Source: Colwellia sp. TT2012 | Lineage (GTDB): Bacteria; Pseudomonadota; Gammaproteobacteria; Enterobacterales; Alteromonadaceae | DNA: 64,000 nucleotides | Direction: 5' to 3' | NCBI RefSeq assembly: GCF_001440345.1 | Contig: NZ_LJYX01000021.1 | Span: 646,406-710,405, forward strand | Notes under the pieces: model-generated | Told to the model about the DNA's origin: nothing | The model's database searches: none | The model's input: only the letters and a program-made list of their open reading frames with translations | Shown: piece by piece, positions 9,997 to 18,860 of the stretch | Layout of the letters: each line of letters opens with the position of its first letter | Numbering within the stretch: position 1 is the stretch's first letter | Position numbers and translations under genes: made by a program

Positions 9997-10854
9997 ATGA
10001 AAATTCCAAAGCGACTATTACCTCTCGTAGAAGAAGGTATAATTGATGAAGTACTCAACCAATTAATGAGCGGTAAAGAAGCAACTGTTTACCGCGTTCG
10101 TTGCGGTGATGAAATTCGCTGCGCCAAAGTTTATAAAGAAGCCAACAAACGCAGCTTTAAAAAAGCATCGCAATATACCGAAGGTCGAAAAAGCCGCAGT
10201 AGCCGACGTGCTAGAGCCATGGAAAAAGGCTCTAAGTACGGTAAGAGCCAACAAGAAGAAGCTTGGCAAAATGCTGAAGTAGATGCCTTGTATACCCTTG
10301 CCGAACACGATGTGCGTGTACCACAACCTTATGGCTGTTTTGATGGTGTGTTATTGATGGAGCTTATCACCGATGAAGAAGGTGATGTCGCACCACGACT
10401 AAATGATGTTGTTATGCCCGCTGAGCAAGCCATTGAAGATCATGCACTGATGATGATTTACATCATGCGCATGCTTTGTGCTGGTATAGTGCATGGTGAT
10501 TTATCAGAATTTAATGTTTTAGTTGATGCTTATGGCCCTGTCATTATCGACTTACCACAAGCGGTTGATGCCTCGGCGAATAACAATGCCAAAGCTATGT
10601 TACTGCGTGATGTCAACAATATCACCAGCTATTACGCCGAATTTGCCCCGACTCTAGCCTTAACTAAGTTTGCTGAAGAAATGTGGGCACTCTATGAAGC
10701 GGGTGAGTTAACGAATACCACCAAGTTAACCGGACAATTTGCCGAGGATACTCAAAACGCCGATGTTGAAACTGTGCTGGCAGAAATCCAAGCGGCTTTT
10801 GAGCAAGAGCAAGACCGACTGGCCTACCTTAAAGAAGCGGCGGAGCAAGAGTAG
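9997..10854 (+). CDS. RIO1-like serine protein kinase (PA4780 family)
   Basis: A 285-residue RIO-type kinase. The glycine-loop region is SGKEATVYRVRC, followed by CAKVYKE with the ATP-binding lysine (K44). The catalytic loop is HGDLSEFN (D168), and the metal-binding aspartate lies in IIDLPQAVD (D185). A long basic insertion (about residues 50-90) is typical of bacterial members. The frame stays open upstream to a GTG at 9901, but the family begins MKIPKRLLPL, so the ATG at 9997 is preferred. Substrates of bacterial RIO kinases are not settled. A perfect palindromic terminator follows. Confidence 0.88.
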   Translation: MKIPKRLLPLVEEGIIDEVLNQLMSGKEATVYRVRCGDEIRCAKVYKEANKRSFKKASQYTEGRKSRSSRRARAMEKGSKYGKSQQEEAWQNAEVDALYTLAEHDVRVPQPYGCFDGVLLMELITDEEGDVAPRLNDVVMPAEQAIEDHALMMIYIMRMLCAGIVHGDLSEFNVLVDAYGPVIIDLPQAVDASANNNAKAMLLRDVNNITSYYAEFAPTLALTKFAEEMWALYEAGELTNTTKLTGQFAEDTQNADVETVLAEIQAAFEQEQDRLAYLKEAAEQE

Positions 10855-10920
10855 ATAACCCTACCTTTAGCGGTTATCTTTAGAAAACATTAGCTATTTT
10901 TTAACTATGACTTCGAATGA

Positions 10921-10956
10921 AAAAGGCATATTAACCTAGGTTAATATGCCTTTTTT
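10921..10956. terminator. Bidirectional terminator between the RIO kinase and S9 peptidase genes
   Basis: A perfect 34-base palindrome centred on CCTAGG, with A-rich and T-rich ends (AAAA...TTTT), sits between two convergent genes. It can serve as an intrinsic terminator on both strands. Confidence 0.92.
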
Positions 10957-10974
10957 ATTATGACTATTCAGCCA

Positions 10975-13068
10975 TTATTTCTTGGTATATTTTTCTAACC
11001 AGTTAAATACTTCCTCGTACCAAACCACTAAGTTATCAGGATTACGAATATGATGATCTTCATCGGGGAACATCACTAAACGGCTATCAATACCTTTACG
11101 TTGCAAGGTAGTAAATGCCGCTAAACTTTGTGCGTAAGGTACGCGGTAATCTAATTCACCTTGAATGACTAACATAGGTGTTTGCCAGTTATTAACATAA
11201 GCAGCAGGATTGAATTTTGCATAATCAGGGCTTACCTTACCTTTATTACTACCCGTTTCTTTACCCCAAGAAGGGCCACCCATATCGTATTCTGGGAACC
11301 ATAATTCTTCGGTAGTTTGATAAAAACTTGGCATATCGTATAAACCAGCGTGATTGATCAAACATTTAAAACCGGTAGGCCAGTTGCCGGCAATCCAGTT
11401 CATCATATAACCACCGTAAGATGCCCCTAACGCACACGCATTATCACCATCTAACCAAGGTTGGTCTTTAACGATAAATTCCAAACCTTTTTGTAAGTCT
11501 TCTAATGGCTTACCACCCCAATCACGACTGATTGAATGGGTAAACTCTTGGCCATAACCAGTTGAACCGTGGAAATCGACCATCACTACACCATAACCCT
11601 GAGCTGCCCATAATTGCGCATTCCAACGGAAATGGAACATATTACCAAAACTACCTTGTGGGCCGCCGTGGACTAAAAAAGCAATAGGGTATTTTTTACC
11701 TGCTTCAAAATTAGCGGGCTTTAACCAGTAACCATAGACAGTTTCATCATGCCAACCTTTAAAGTTAAACTGCTTATAATCAGCAAAATCAACACCAGCG
11801 AGTTTATCTTTATTAATAGCAGTGAGTTGTTTTAAATCATCACCATGATTATCAATGGTAAAAATATCTTTTGGTGAGTTTAAGGTATGACGAGTAAAGT
11901 AAAGTTTGCTGCCATGGCTCGATATATCACCATTACTGCCGACATTGTAAATTTTGCGCACTTCATCAAATTCAGGGGTAATAGAGAAAATACTCTTTTG
12001 ACCAACATCCTGGGCCACCACATACAAGGTTTTATTATCGGGAGCAAAAGCTAAGCTACTAATTGAGCGATCCCAATCACTGGCAACAGCACGCGTTTTA
12101 CCCGTTCTGTTATCACGAAGTTGTAAGGTAAATTTATCCGCTTCATAACCTGGTATTTTCATTGATTTATAAGCTAAGAAGCGGCCATTGGCCGAATAAA
12201 CCGGATTGGCATCCCACGCTTTGTTTTGTTCAGTAATATTTTTTAAGTTAAAAGCCGCTTGGCCTTTCGATAGTGCCACTTCAAAAATATCAAAGTTAGT
12301 GGTCCAAGCATGATCTTTAGCCGCAGCTTTACTGGAAGAATCTTTCGCTGCAAAGGCTAACGAGCTAGCATTTGGGTGAATAGTTACTTGGCTGATACCA
12401 GCAAAATCACTTTGCCAGTTTGGCATTATATCTTGAGCGCTGTTAAGTTGACCGTCTTTACTTAGATGAGCAACAAATAAATGCTTTTTATATGCTGTTG
12501 TCCAAACATCCCAGTGACGCACCATTAATTGCTCATAGGTGCGGATATTATATTTCTTCTCTTTATCAGCTTTTTTAGCCTCTACTGTACAAACTAAGCT
12601 GTCACAACCTGGCTTCACGGTAAATGACAAAGCAAAGACTTGGCCATTTTTAGCTAACTTAAAGCCGTTAATAGCTAATGGAAAGTCAGAAATTTGCTTG
12701 GCTTTATTTTCGTTTATGCCCTGTTGCCAAATTTGGCTACTACCACTACGTGCAGAGAGGAAGTACACCGATTGACCGTCCTCAGCCCAAACCACATTAC
12801 TTTCACTTTTCTCATGGTCGGTAAACTGGCTGACTTTGCCCGTTTTAACATCTTGTCGATAAAGATGATTGTCGCTAGCGCCTTTTTTCAACCCATAAAT
12901 TAAGATATCTCCTTGAGGAGAAACACTAACATCATGTAATTTATTTAATTGATTTAGCTTTTCAACGGTAAAAACTTCGCTATTAGTGTGTGCAGTAGCG
13001 CTTACCGATATTGATAGCGATACAGATGCAGCGAAAGAAATTGCTGCCAGGGTAAAGTGTTTTTTCAT
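10975..13068 (-). CDS. S9-family prolyl oligopeptidase-like peptidase, exported
   Basis: The protein is about 697 residues. A signal peptide (MKKHFTLAAISFAASVSLSISVSA) is followed by a beta-propeller-type domain and a C-terminal alpha/beta-hydrolase domain. The nucleophile motif is GASYGG, and the other triad residues fit GELDYRVP (Asp) and DEDHHI (His). The family trims short peptides from the N-terminus, often as dipeptidyl or acylaminoacyl peptidases; the export signal suggests a periplasmic nutritional role. The frame is open to an ATG at 13089, but starting at MKKHF (13068) gives a normal signal peptide and a GAGA-type ribosome site. It is a separate transcript from trhO, which has its own terminator. 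Confidence 0.9.
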   Translation of the reverse strand: MKKHFTLAAISFAASVSLSISVSATAHTNSEVFTVEKLNQLNKLHDVSVSPQGDILIYGLKKGASDNHLYRQDVKTGKVSQFTDHEKSESNVVWAEDGQSVYFLSARSGSSQIWQQGINENKAKQISDFPLAINGFKLAKNGQVFALSFTVKPGCDSLVCTVEAKKADKEKKYNIRTYEQLMVRHWDVWTTAYKKHLFVAHLSKDGQLNSAQDIMPNWQSDFAGISQVTIHPNASSLAFAAKDSSSKAAAKDHAWTTNFDIFEVALSKGQAAFNLKNITEQNKAWDANPVYSANGRFLAYKSMKIPGYEADKFTLQLRDNRTGKTRAVASDWDRSISSLAFAPDNKTLYVVAQDVGQKSIFSITPEFDEVRKIYNVGSNGDISSHGSKLYFTRHTLNSPKDIFTIDNHGDDLKQLTAINKDKLAGVDFADYKQFNFKGWHDETVYGYWLKPANFEAGKKYPIAFLVHGGPQGSFGNMFHFRWNAQLWAAQGYGVVMVDFHGSTGYGQEFTHSISRDWGGKPLEDLQKGLEFIVKDQPWLDGDNACALGASYGGYMMNWIAGNWPTGFKCLINHAGLYDMPSFYQTTEELWFPEYDMGGPSWGKETGSNKGKVSPDYAKFNPAAYVNNWQTPMLVIQGELDYRVPYAQSLAAFTTLQRKGIDSRLVMFPDEDHHIRNPDNLVVWYEEVFNWLEKYTKK

Positions 13069-13231
13069 TTTTAATCTCATGTAAAACAACCTAGATTGTG
13101 AGTGCAGCCAGAATATACAATCTACCTTTGTTAAGCAATATGGTCGGTGACGGTTAGCGGTTTAACTTTGTAAACTAAAACCACCAATGGCTGACACTAA
13201 TTACAGCGCAGCTAATATTTAGACCATAAAA

Positions 13232-13260
13232 AACGCCAGCTTGGTAATCAAGCTGGCGTT
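13232..13260 (-). terminator. Terminator of trhO
   Basis: Perfect 12-bp stem AACGCCAGCTTG / CAAGCTGGCGTT with a 5-base loop. On the minus strand it is followed by a T-run and lies just after the trhO stop codon. Confidence 0.9.
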
Positions 13261-13296
13261 GCTATTGTTTTGTATCTTTCTGCTGAAAGCTTGTTA

Positions 13297-14328
13297 TTAC
13301 TTAGCCGCTTGCTGCGCTTTTTTATTGCTTTTCTCTTGGCGACGTTCTTCAATAAGGTTTTGAATATCACCACCTATGTGTGATTCGCCACGTGCCTCAG
13401 CTAAAGAAATTTGACGCTGACGTTCCGCATAACGATTACGTTGCTGCTCAGTGACTTTGTCATGACAACGATGACAACTTACCCCTTTAACATAATGCTC
13501 ACTGGATTTTTCTGCTTCAGTTAACGGAAAGCGACAAGCAAAACATTGGTCATACTGTCCTTGCTCTAGGTCATGATTAACCGCGACCCGACCATCAAAG
13601 ACAAAACACTCACCTTGCCACAGTGTCTCGGTACTCGGCACTTCTTCAAGATACTTTAAGATGCCGCCTTCAAGATGATATACCTCGGCAAAACCTTGCT
13701 CTTTTAGGTAAGCGGTAGATTTCTCACAACGAATACCACCGGTACAATACATGGCTACTTTTTTGTGTTTGTTTTTATCTAAGTTGTTCTTCACATAGTC
13801 AGGAAACTCACGGAAAGTTTCGGTATTTGGGTTAATAGCATTTTTAAAAGCACCAATTTCGATTTCATAATCGTTACGGGTATCAACCAACAGCACATCT
13901 GGATCAGAAATTAAGGCATTCCAATCTTTTGGTTTTACGTAAGTACCGACCACGTGATTTGGATCAATACCCTCAACCCCCATGGTGACGATTTCTTTTT
14001 TCAACTTCACTTTAGTTCGGTGAAATGGGTTTTCTTCACTATACGATTCTTTATGAGAGATATTATCTAAACCTGGCTGCTTGCCTAAAAAATCCAGTAC
14101 GGTATCAATACCCACTTGAGGGCCAGCAATCGTACCGTTGATGCCTTCGGCTGCTAATAACAAGGTACCTTTGACCTCAACACTGGCCATTTTATTGGCT
14201 AATGGTTCACGTAATGCCTCAAAGTCCGCTAAACGCACAAACTTGTATAGTGCACAAATAGTAAAGGCATCACTTTTTTCTGCGGTAGCTGTGGTAGCTG
14301 TCGATAAATGGTTTGCTGATGAACTCAT
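13297..14328 (-). CDS. trhO: tRNA uridine(34) hydroxylase (YceA/rhodanese family)
   Basis: A 343-residue protein with an N-terminal acylphosphatase-like part, a central rhodanese domain with active-site Cys195 in [11 protein letters not shown], and a C-terminal cysteine-rich segment ([13 protein letters not shown]) followed by a basic tail. In E. coli, TrhO hydroxylates U34 of certain tRNAs as a step to 5-(carboxy)methoxyuridine. Length and motif order match the family. It is single-gene, ending in a strong terminator, and its start ATG at 14328 fits the family N-terminus after a short serine/threonine-rich extension. Confidence 0.93.
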   Translation of the reverse strand: MSSSANHLSTATTATAEKSDAFTICALYKFVRLADFEALREPLANKMASVEVKGTLLLAAEGINGTIAGPQVGIDTVLDFLGKQPGLDNISHKESYSEENPFHRTKVKLKKEIVTMGVEGIDPNHVVGTYVKPKDWNALISDPDVLLVDTRNDYEIEIGAFKNAINPNTETFREFPDYVKNNLDKNKHKKVAMYCTGGIRCEKSTAYLKEQGFAEVYHLEGGILKYLEEVPSTETLWQGECFVFDGRVAVNHDLEQGQYDQCFACRFPLTEAEKSSEHYVKGVSCHRCHDKVTEQQRNRYAERQRQISLAEARGESHIGGDIQNLIEERRQEKSNKKAQQAAK

Positions 14329-14656
14329 GGTTTCTCCATTGAACTAGCTGGAACGTAAATCCAGTGCTGTAGATTAAATTTTTAACTCACTATTTTAAAA
14401 TACTAATAAACGTAACAATGCTCACGTTTTTAGGGGGCGCATTCTAGCAGAATTCTTTGACAATGAACATAGCTCACTAATTAACCATTGTTATTAAGTG
14501 TGTGATCTTGTTGTGCTTAGGGAAAATTTTTTCAGGATATAGGTGCTCGATTGAGCAATAACCAACTATTGGGATTAAGAGCAATATAGTCTTGGCGGTT
14601 ACCGCTATAAAAAAGCCCGGAAAAACCGGGCTTTCATAAACAACTATATTAAAACA
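14329..14656. other. Intergenic region between trhO and the subtilase gene
   Basis: A gene-free stretch of 328 bases holding the trhO promoter region next to 14328 and the subtilase terminator near 14606-14634. I see no small reading frame or structured RNA in the middle. Confidence 0.5.
14606..14634 (-). terminator. Terminator of the S8 peptidase gene
   Basis: AAAGCCCGG / CCGGGCTTT hairpin with a T-run on the minus strand, about 20 bases after the peptidase stop. Confidence 0.9.
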
Positions 14657-17173
14657 TTACTGAAGATCAAGCTGTAATGTTAAACCACTATGACTGCCAT
14701 TAACCATAATGTAATTCCAACCACTGGTCAGATTGTTTATGGTAATAGTTTCGGTATTACCTGAAGTCGCTGATTTAGACGTGTAATTAGAGGTTGATGG
14801 CCAACCAGCATTACTGAAGTAAAGATCTGCATTTCCTGAGCCATGTTCAGTACGAATAGTCGCTGAAGATGAACCATTACTATCAAAGTAGAAATATAAT
14901 GCACCACCCGTACCAGCACTAACACAAATAGGTGTACCGTTCTCAGCAGTCACGTAGTCTTGTGGTGCTTGAGCAGCACACGCATTTGTTAGTCCACTCG
15001 AACTACCACCTTCGATCACGGCAGATGTTGAAGTATAATTACTAGCGCCATCATTATCAGTAACGGTAAGTGTTACGTTATAGCTGCCACCATTAGTATA
15101 AGTATGCCTTGGATTTGTTTGACTACTGCTTGAACCATCACCAAAGTTCCAGCTGTGCGTGGTGATTTGACCATCTGGATCGTATGAGTTACTGCCGGTA
15201 AAGCTTACGCTAGTACCTGCCGTGCCCGTATAAGGTCCACCGGGATCAGCAACAGGCGTCTCGTTTGGCGTAGTTCCACTACCTGCTTGATAACTAGCCT
15301 GTAATGTTAATCCAGAGAAAGACGCATAAGCTTGCACACTTACATACCAAGTACCCGCTTGAGGATTAGTTTCAGTACAGCTTTCACTGTTACCGCCAGC
15401 ATAGGGACGACAATCATATTGATTAGTCGTCGGTGCAGAAGCGTATCGAGTATATAGATCCGCGTCACCATTACCACCACTGATAGAAATAACTAAATCC
15501 GTTGCGTTAGCAGGCACTACAATAGTGTAATCAATGGACTGCCCAACATTTGCCGAAAGGCCATTAACCGCAACACCATTTTTCAGGGTGCCACCACCGC
15601 TGCCACCAACTGTGGCAGTAGTATCTACGGTTGTCGACAAACCTTGATTATCGGTAACCATTAAAGACACTGTATAACTCGTTTCAACTGAATAGCTATG
15701 TGATGGGTTCGCTTGATTACTGGTATATCCATCACCAAAATCCCAGCTATAGTAGCTAACGCTGCCGTCAGGATCGTAAGTGCCAGCGCTGCTGAAATTT
15801 ATGGCTGAGTTTACCGAGCCTTGATATGGACCATTAACGTAAACTACTGGTGCCTTATTTTGACCTCCACCGCCGCCACCAACTGCTGCTGCTGCATCAG
15901 CAATACCGTAACCACAACCAGAACAACTTCCAGGGAAAGCTCTAGCCGTGTTTTTTAATTTAGTTTCTATAGCCGAAGGACTTGTTGCGGTACCTGATGC
16001 ATAAATTAACGCGGCAACACCAGCAATGTGCGGAGCTGCCATACTTGTGCCCGACATGTAAGAGTACGAGTCACTGCTCGGAGAATAATAGCCGGTATTA
16101 TGCGTTGATAAAATGTTAACACCTGGCGCCGCGATATCCACTAAAGCACCATAGTTAGAGAAGTATGCGCGACTACCCGAAGAATTTGTGGCGGCAACCA
16201 CAATAACATTATTACAGTTTGCCGGGCTAGAACCCGAAACATTAACCGCGGAATTACCCGCAGCCACTACAATCGTGGTGCCTAAATTTACGGCTTGGTT
16301 AATTGCGTTTTGATAAGCAAAGCCACAAACACCACTACCACCTAAACTCATATTGATTATTTGTGCAGGATAGCTGTTATTTGGCACACCTGGAACATAG
16401 CCACCAGCGGCCCAGACAATCGCATCAGCGATATCAGAAGTATAACCGCCACCAGAGCCCAATACACGTACTGGTAAGATTCTCGCACCATAGGCAACAC
16501 CGGCTACCCCATAGCTATTATTAGTTACAGCGGCTACTGTGCCAGCAACATGGGTACCATGCCAACTGCTGCCGCCACCATTGTAACTATCACCAGGATC
16601 AGAAGCATCTGAATCACGGCCATCACCATCTCGAGCCATTGTAGGGTCAGAAATAAAGTCATAACCGCCCACTAGGTTACCCGCTAAATCACTATGATAG
16701 ACTACACCAGTATCTAAAACCGCAACAATTACCCCCGAACCGTCGGTAGTGTTCCATGCTTTATCAGCATTAATGCCACCCGTCGCATCAAAATAGTGCC
16801 ATTGATCTGCATAGCGAGGATCATTGGGGGTAAGCGTTGGATACATCAAACGATCAATTTCCACTTCGTCAATGCCAATACCCAACTCCATTTCATTGAT
16901 GATTTCTTGGAGTTCAGCTTCGCTAAAATTTTGCCCTAATTCAATAACACTTCGCCCATCCCACATGGTTTTCACTTCTTTTATCGACGTTTTATTCAGT
17001 CGGGTGATTGAGCTCATTAGCGTTTTCATAGAAGGTGCATTTGCTGATGCCATCATGACAGGGCTGCTTTTGACAATGAGCCTAGGCATTTCAGCAGAAT
17101 ATACCGTAGAGGCGCTTGCTAGGCAGGTAAGTGCTATCGCCGAATAAAGCAATTTATTTTTAAAACGTTCCAT
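14657..17173 (-). CDS. Secreted subtilisin-like S8 serine protease with two PKD and two PPC-type domains
   Basis: This 838-residue protein is a multi-domain exoprotease. It has a signal peptide (about 1-27, ending VYSAE), a propeptide (about 28-115), and a subtilase domain with Asp154 (AVLDTG), His205 (HGTHVAG), oxyanion Asn307 (AAGN) and Ser377 (SGTSMAAPH). After a glycine linker come PKD1 (about 443-525), a pre-peptidase C-terminal (PPC) domain (about 535-640), PKD2 (about 645-725) and a second PPC-like domain to the end. PKD and PPC domains aid binding to insoluble protein, and PPC is often removed during maturation. This fits scavenging of protein by a marine heterotroph. It is a single gene with its own terminator. 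Confidence 0.94.
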   Translation of the reverse strand: MERFKNKLLYSAIALTCLASASTVYSAEMPRLIVKSSPVMMASANAPSMKTLMSSITRLNKTSIKEVKTMWDGRSVIELGQNFSEAELQEIINEMELGIGIDEVEIDRLMYPTLTPNDPRYADQWHYFDATGGINADKAWNTTDGSGVIVAVLDTGVVYHSDLAGNLVGGYDFISDPTMARDGDGRDSDASDPGDSYNGGGSSWHGTHVAGTVAAVTNNSYGVAGVAYGARILPVRVLGSGGGYTSDIADAIVWAAGGYVPGVPNNSYPAQIINMSLGGSGVCGFAYQNAINQAVNLGTTIVVAAGNSAVNVSGSSPANCNNVIVVAATNSSGSRAYFSNYGALVDIAAPGVNILSTHNTGYYSPSSDSYSYMSGTSMAAPHIAGVAALIYASGTATSPSAIETKLKNTARAFPGSCSGCGYGIADAAAAVGGGGGGQNKAPVVYVNGPYQGSVNSAINFSSAGTYDPDGSVSYYSWDFGDGYTSNQANPSHSYSVETSYTVSLMVTDNQGLSTTVDTTATVGGSGGGTLKNGVAVNGLSANVGQSIDYTIVVPANATDLVISISGGNGDADLYTRYASAPTTNQYDCRPYAGGNSESCTETNPQAGTWYVSVQAYASFSGLTLQASYQAGSGTTPNETPVADPGGPYTGTAGTSVSFTGSNSYDPDGQITTHSWNFGDGSSSSQTNPRHTYTNGGSYNVTLTVTDNDGASNYTSTSAVIEGGSSSGLTNACAAQAPQDYVTAENGTPICVSAGTGGALYFYFDSNGSSSATIRTEHGSGNADLYFSNAGWPSTSNYTSKSATSGNTETITINNLTSGWNYIMVNGSHSGLTLQLDLQ

Positions 17174-17628
17174 TTTATTTATGTCCTGTAGTTTTGTTTA
17201 GTTAAACAAGAAAGCTAATCAGGTTTTATAAAATTAGAGAAACGTGAGTAGCTGCCTTGTTTTATGTTTTTATTTTTATTTTTAACAACTACTATTATGG
17301 ATTTGCTGTAAACCACTGTGACTCAAAGCACGAATTATTCGATAGCGTTAAGTTATTACAAGCTACTTCAATCTCATTCAGTAATGAATATTAAAAAGTA
17401 CTGCAAGCATTAGATGCCAAATCCAACCCTAGCAAACCTGTTTGATAAAGTATAGCAAGTACACTCAAATAATTAACACCCCAGTAACCTTTTGTTAAAA
17501 TCCAATTAACCTTATTGGTATTATCAATGATATTGCTGATAAACGACAAAATGCCTATATATTTAGGCATTTCAATGAGTATAAGTTAGCTAAGTTATAC
17601 TTGAGGATTAACCTACTTTGCTTTTTGC
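17174..17628. other. Gene-free region upstream of the subtilase, up to the repeat element
   Basis: No supported gene. It holds the subtilase promoter region near 17180-17300 and a small hairpin AAATGCCTA / TAGGCATTT at 17549-17572 with no clear T-run. The next feature is the inverted-repeat element at 17629. Confidence 0.5.
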
Positions 17629-17989
17629 ATATACCCGTCACCATTCAAAGTGCTCGATTTCAGTGGGAATTAAAAGGGCTTTAGGCAAGGAAAATAATTG
17701 AAGCATAGTCATTCTATGGTTTAATTATTTAACGCGGTATAAAGTCATTTTAAACCCATCGAAGAAGCGTTTGAGCAACATCACTTCATCGTTGCTGTAA
17801 CTCATAATGACGCTACATGGATGAAGCTTATTAGAGAATGCAGACGGTACAGGAAGTACCTTATACGGATAATGCAGGAGCAATTATCCTGAGCATATTC
17901 TCCTGAACAACCATTATTTCATCACAGCGCCTTGAATTGAAATTGCTCAATCACTCTGAAACATGCATCTTGAATGGTTACGGGTATAT
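17629..17989. repeat. MITE-like element, copy 1 (361 bp)
   Basis: A non-coding repeat whose other full copy lies at 36718-37044. It starts ATATACCCGTCACCATTCAA and ends TTGAATGGTTACGGGTATAT, giving 20-bp terminal inverted repeats with one mismatch. It aligns with copy 2 along its whole length with scattered substitutions, and has 34 extra bases (about 17844-17877) bounded by a 7-base direct repeat AATGCAG. The ends can also be read as TACCCG...CGGGTA flanked by TA, which would fit a TA target duplication. It has no transposase gene. Its right end abuts a decayed TetR gene. Confidence 0.85.
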
Positions 17990-17991
17990 AT

Positions 17992-18633
17992 CGCCAACTG
18001 AGCCAAAAAGCTATGCATGCTTTTAGACATTTTCATTGACAACAAGGGTTTCATTATCCGACCCATACACCACTAAGAGACATTGATAATTCAGAAGTGA
18101 CAACCACTTGGTTATCGCTTTTTTGTTCAACCTTAATCGCATTTTGTAGGTTAGATAGAAATCCCGATAGTTTTTACAATGCCTTTAACAATAGGGAGGA
18201 ACTGTTCGCCGAAGTGTTGGCAAAGTACAGCGAAAATAGTCCACAAAAAATGATGTTTAATCCTGTCAAAGATAAGAGTGTCAAGACAGCTATATCAGTA
18301 GAAATGCGTCGAATATGTAACTTAATGTTCAATGAGCAAAACGTTCGGGGTTGCTTAGCGTCTAACTCCATCAGTGAACTGATCAATAAAAACACCACAC
18401 TCGAACCAGTTATCAAACAATACTTTGTTTCCAACATAGAGTACTTTGAAAATATACTGGCCATTGCCCTTGAGCAGGGCGAAATAGAAAATTGCGACCT
18501 ACACCTCAAAGCACTAGCATTGCAAAACATGTTGATCGGATTAAGCGGCATGTCAAGAATTATTGACACTGAAGAAATGCTTTGGGATACCGCTAGACAA
18601 AGTTTAGTTTCCCTTGGTCTTTATCAGGATTAA
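17992..18633 (+). pseudogene. Decayed TetR/AcrR-family regulator
   Basis: The C-terminal 165 residues read as a normal TetR ligand-binding domain following the end of the DNA-binding helix (SFYNAFNNREELFAEVLAKY). Upstream in the same frame, remnants of the helix-turn-helix are readable: KAMHAFRHFH, then a TGA stop at 18037-18039, then QQGF...TPLRDI. About ten extra residues separate this from SFYNAF. There is no good start codon; the GTG at 18097 lies inside the broken region. The N-terminus is cut by the repeat element ending at 17989. I therefore read it as a pseudogene, although a shortened product from 18097 cannot be excluded. Confidence 0.65.
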
Positions 18634-18860
18634 GGTTAGCCCACTGAAAAAATTAAGAACTACAAGTAATATTCATGCAGTTAAATGGTAGATAATTCAC
18701 TTCTACGTCTTTTATGTACGACAACGCCTGCAATGACATTCGCGATTAATGCACCGGGTATAAATGATACGCTGTTAGGCTAACCGTGTTTCACAGCAAC
18801 TTAAGTTTTGTCGTCGCTTTAAGGCTATGCATCCCCGTCAGGCACAGCCAACGTCACGGT

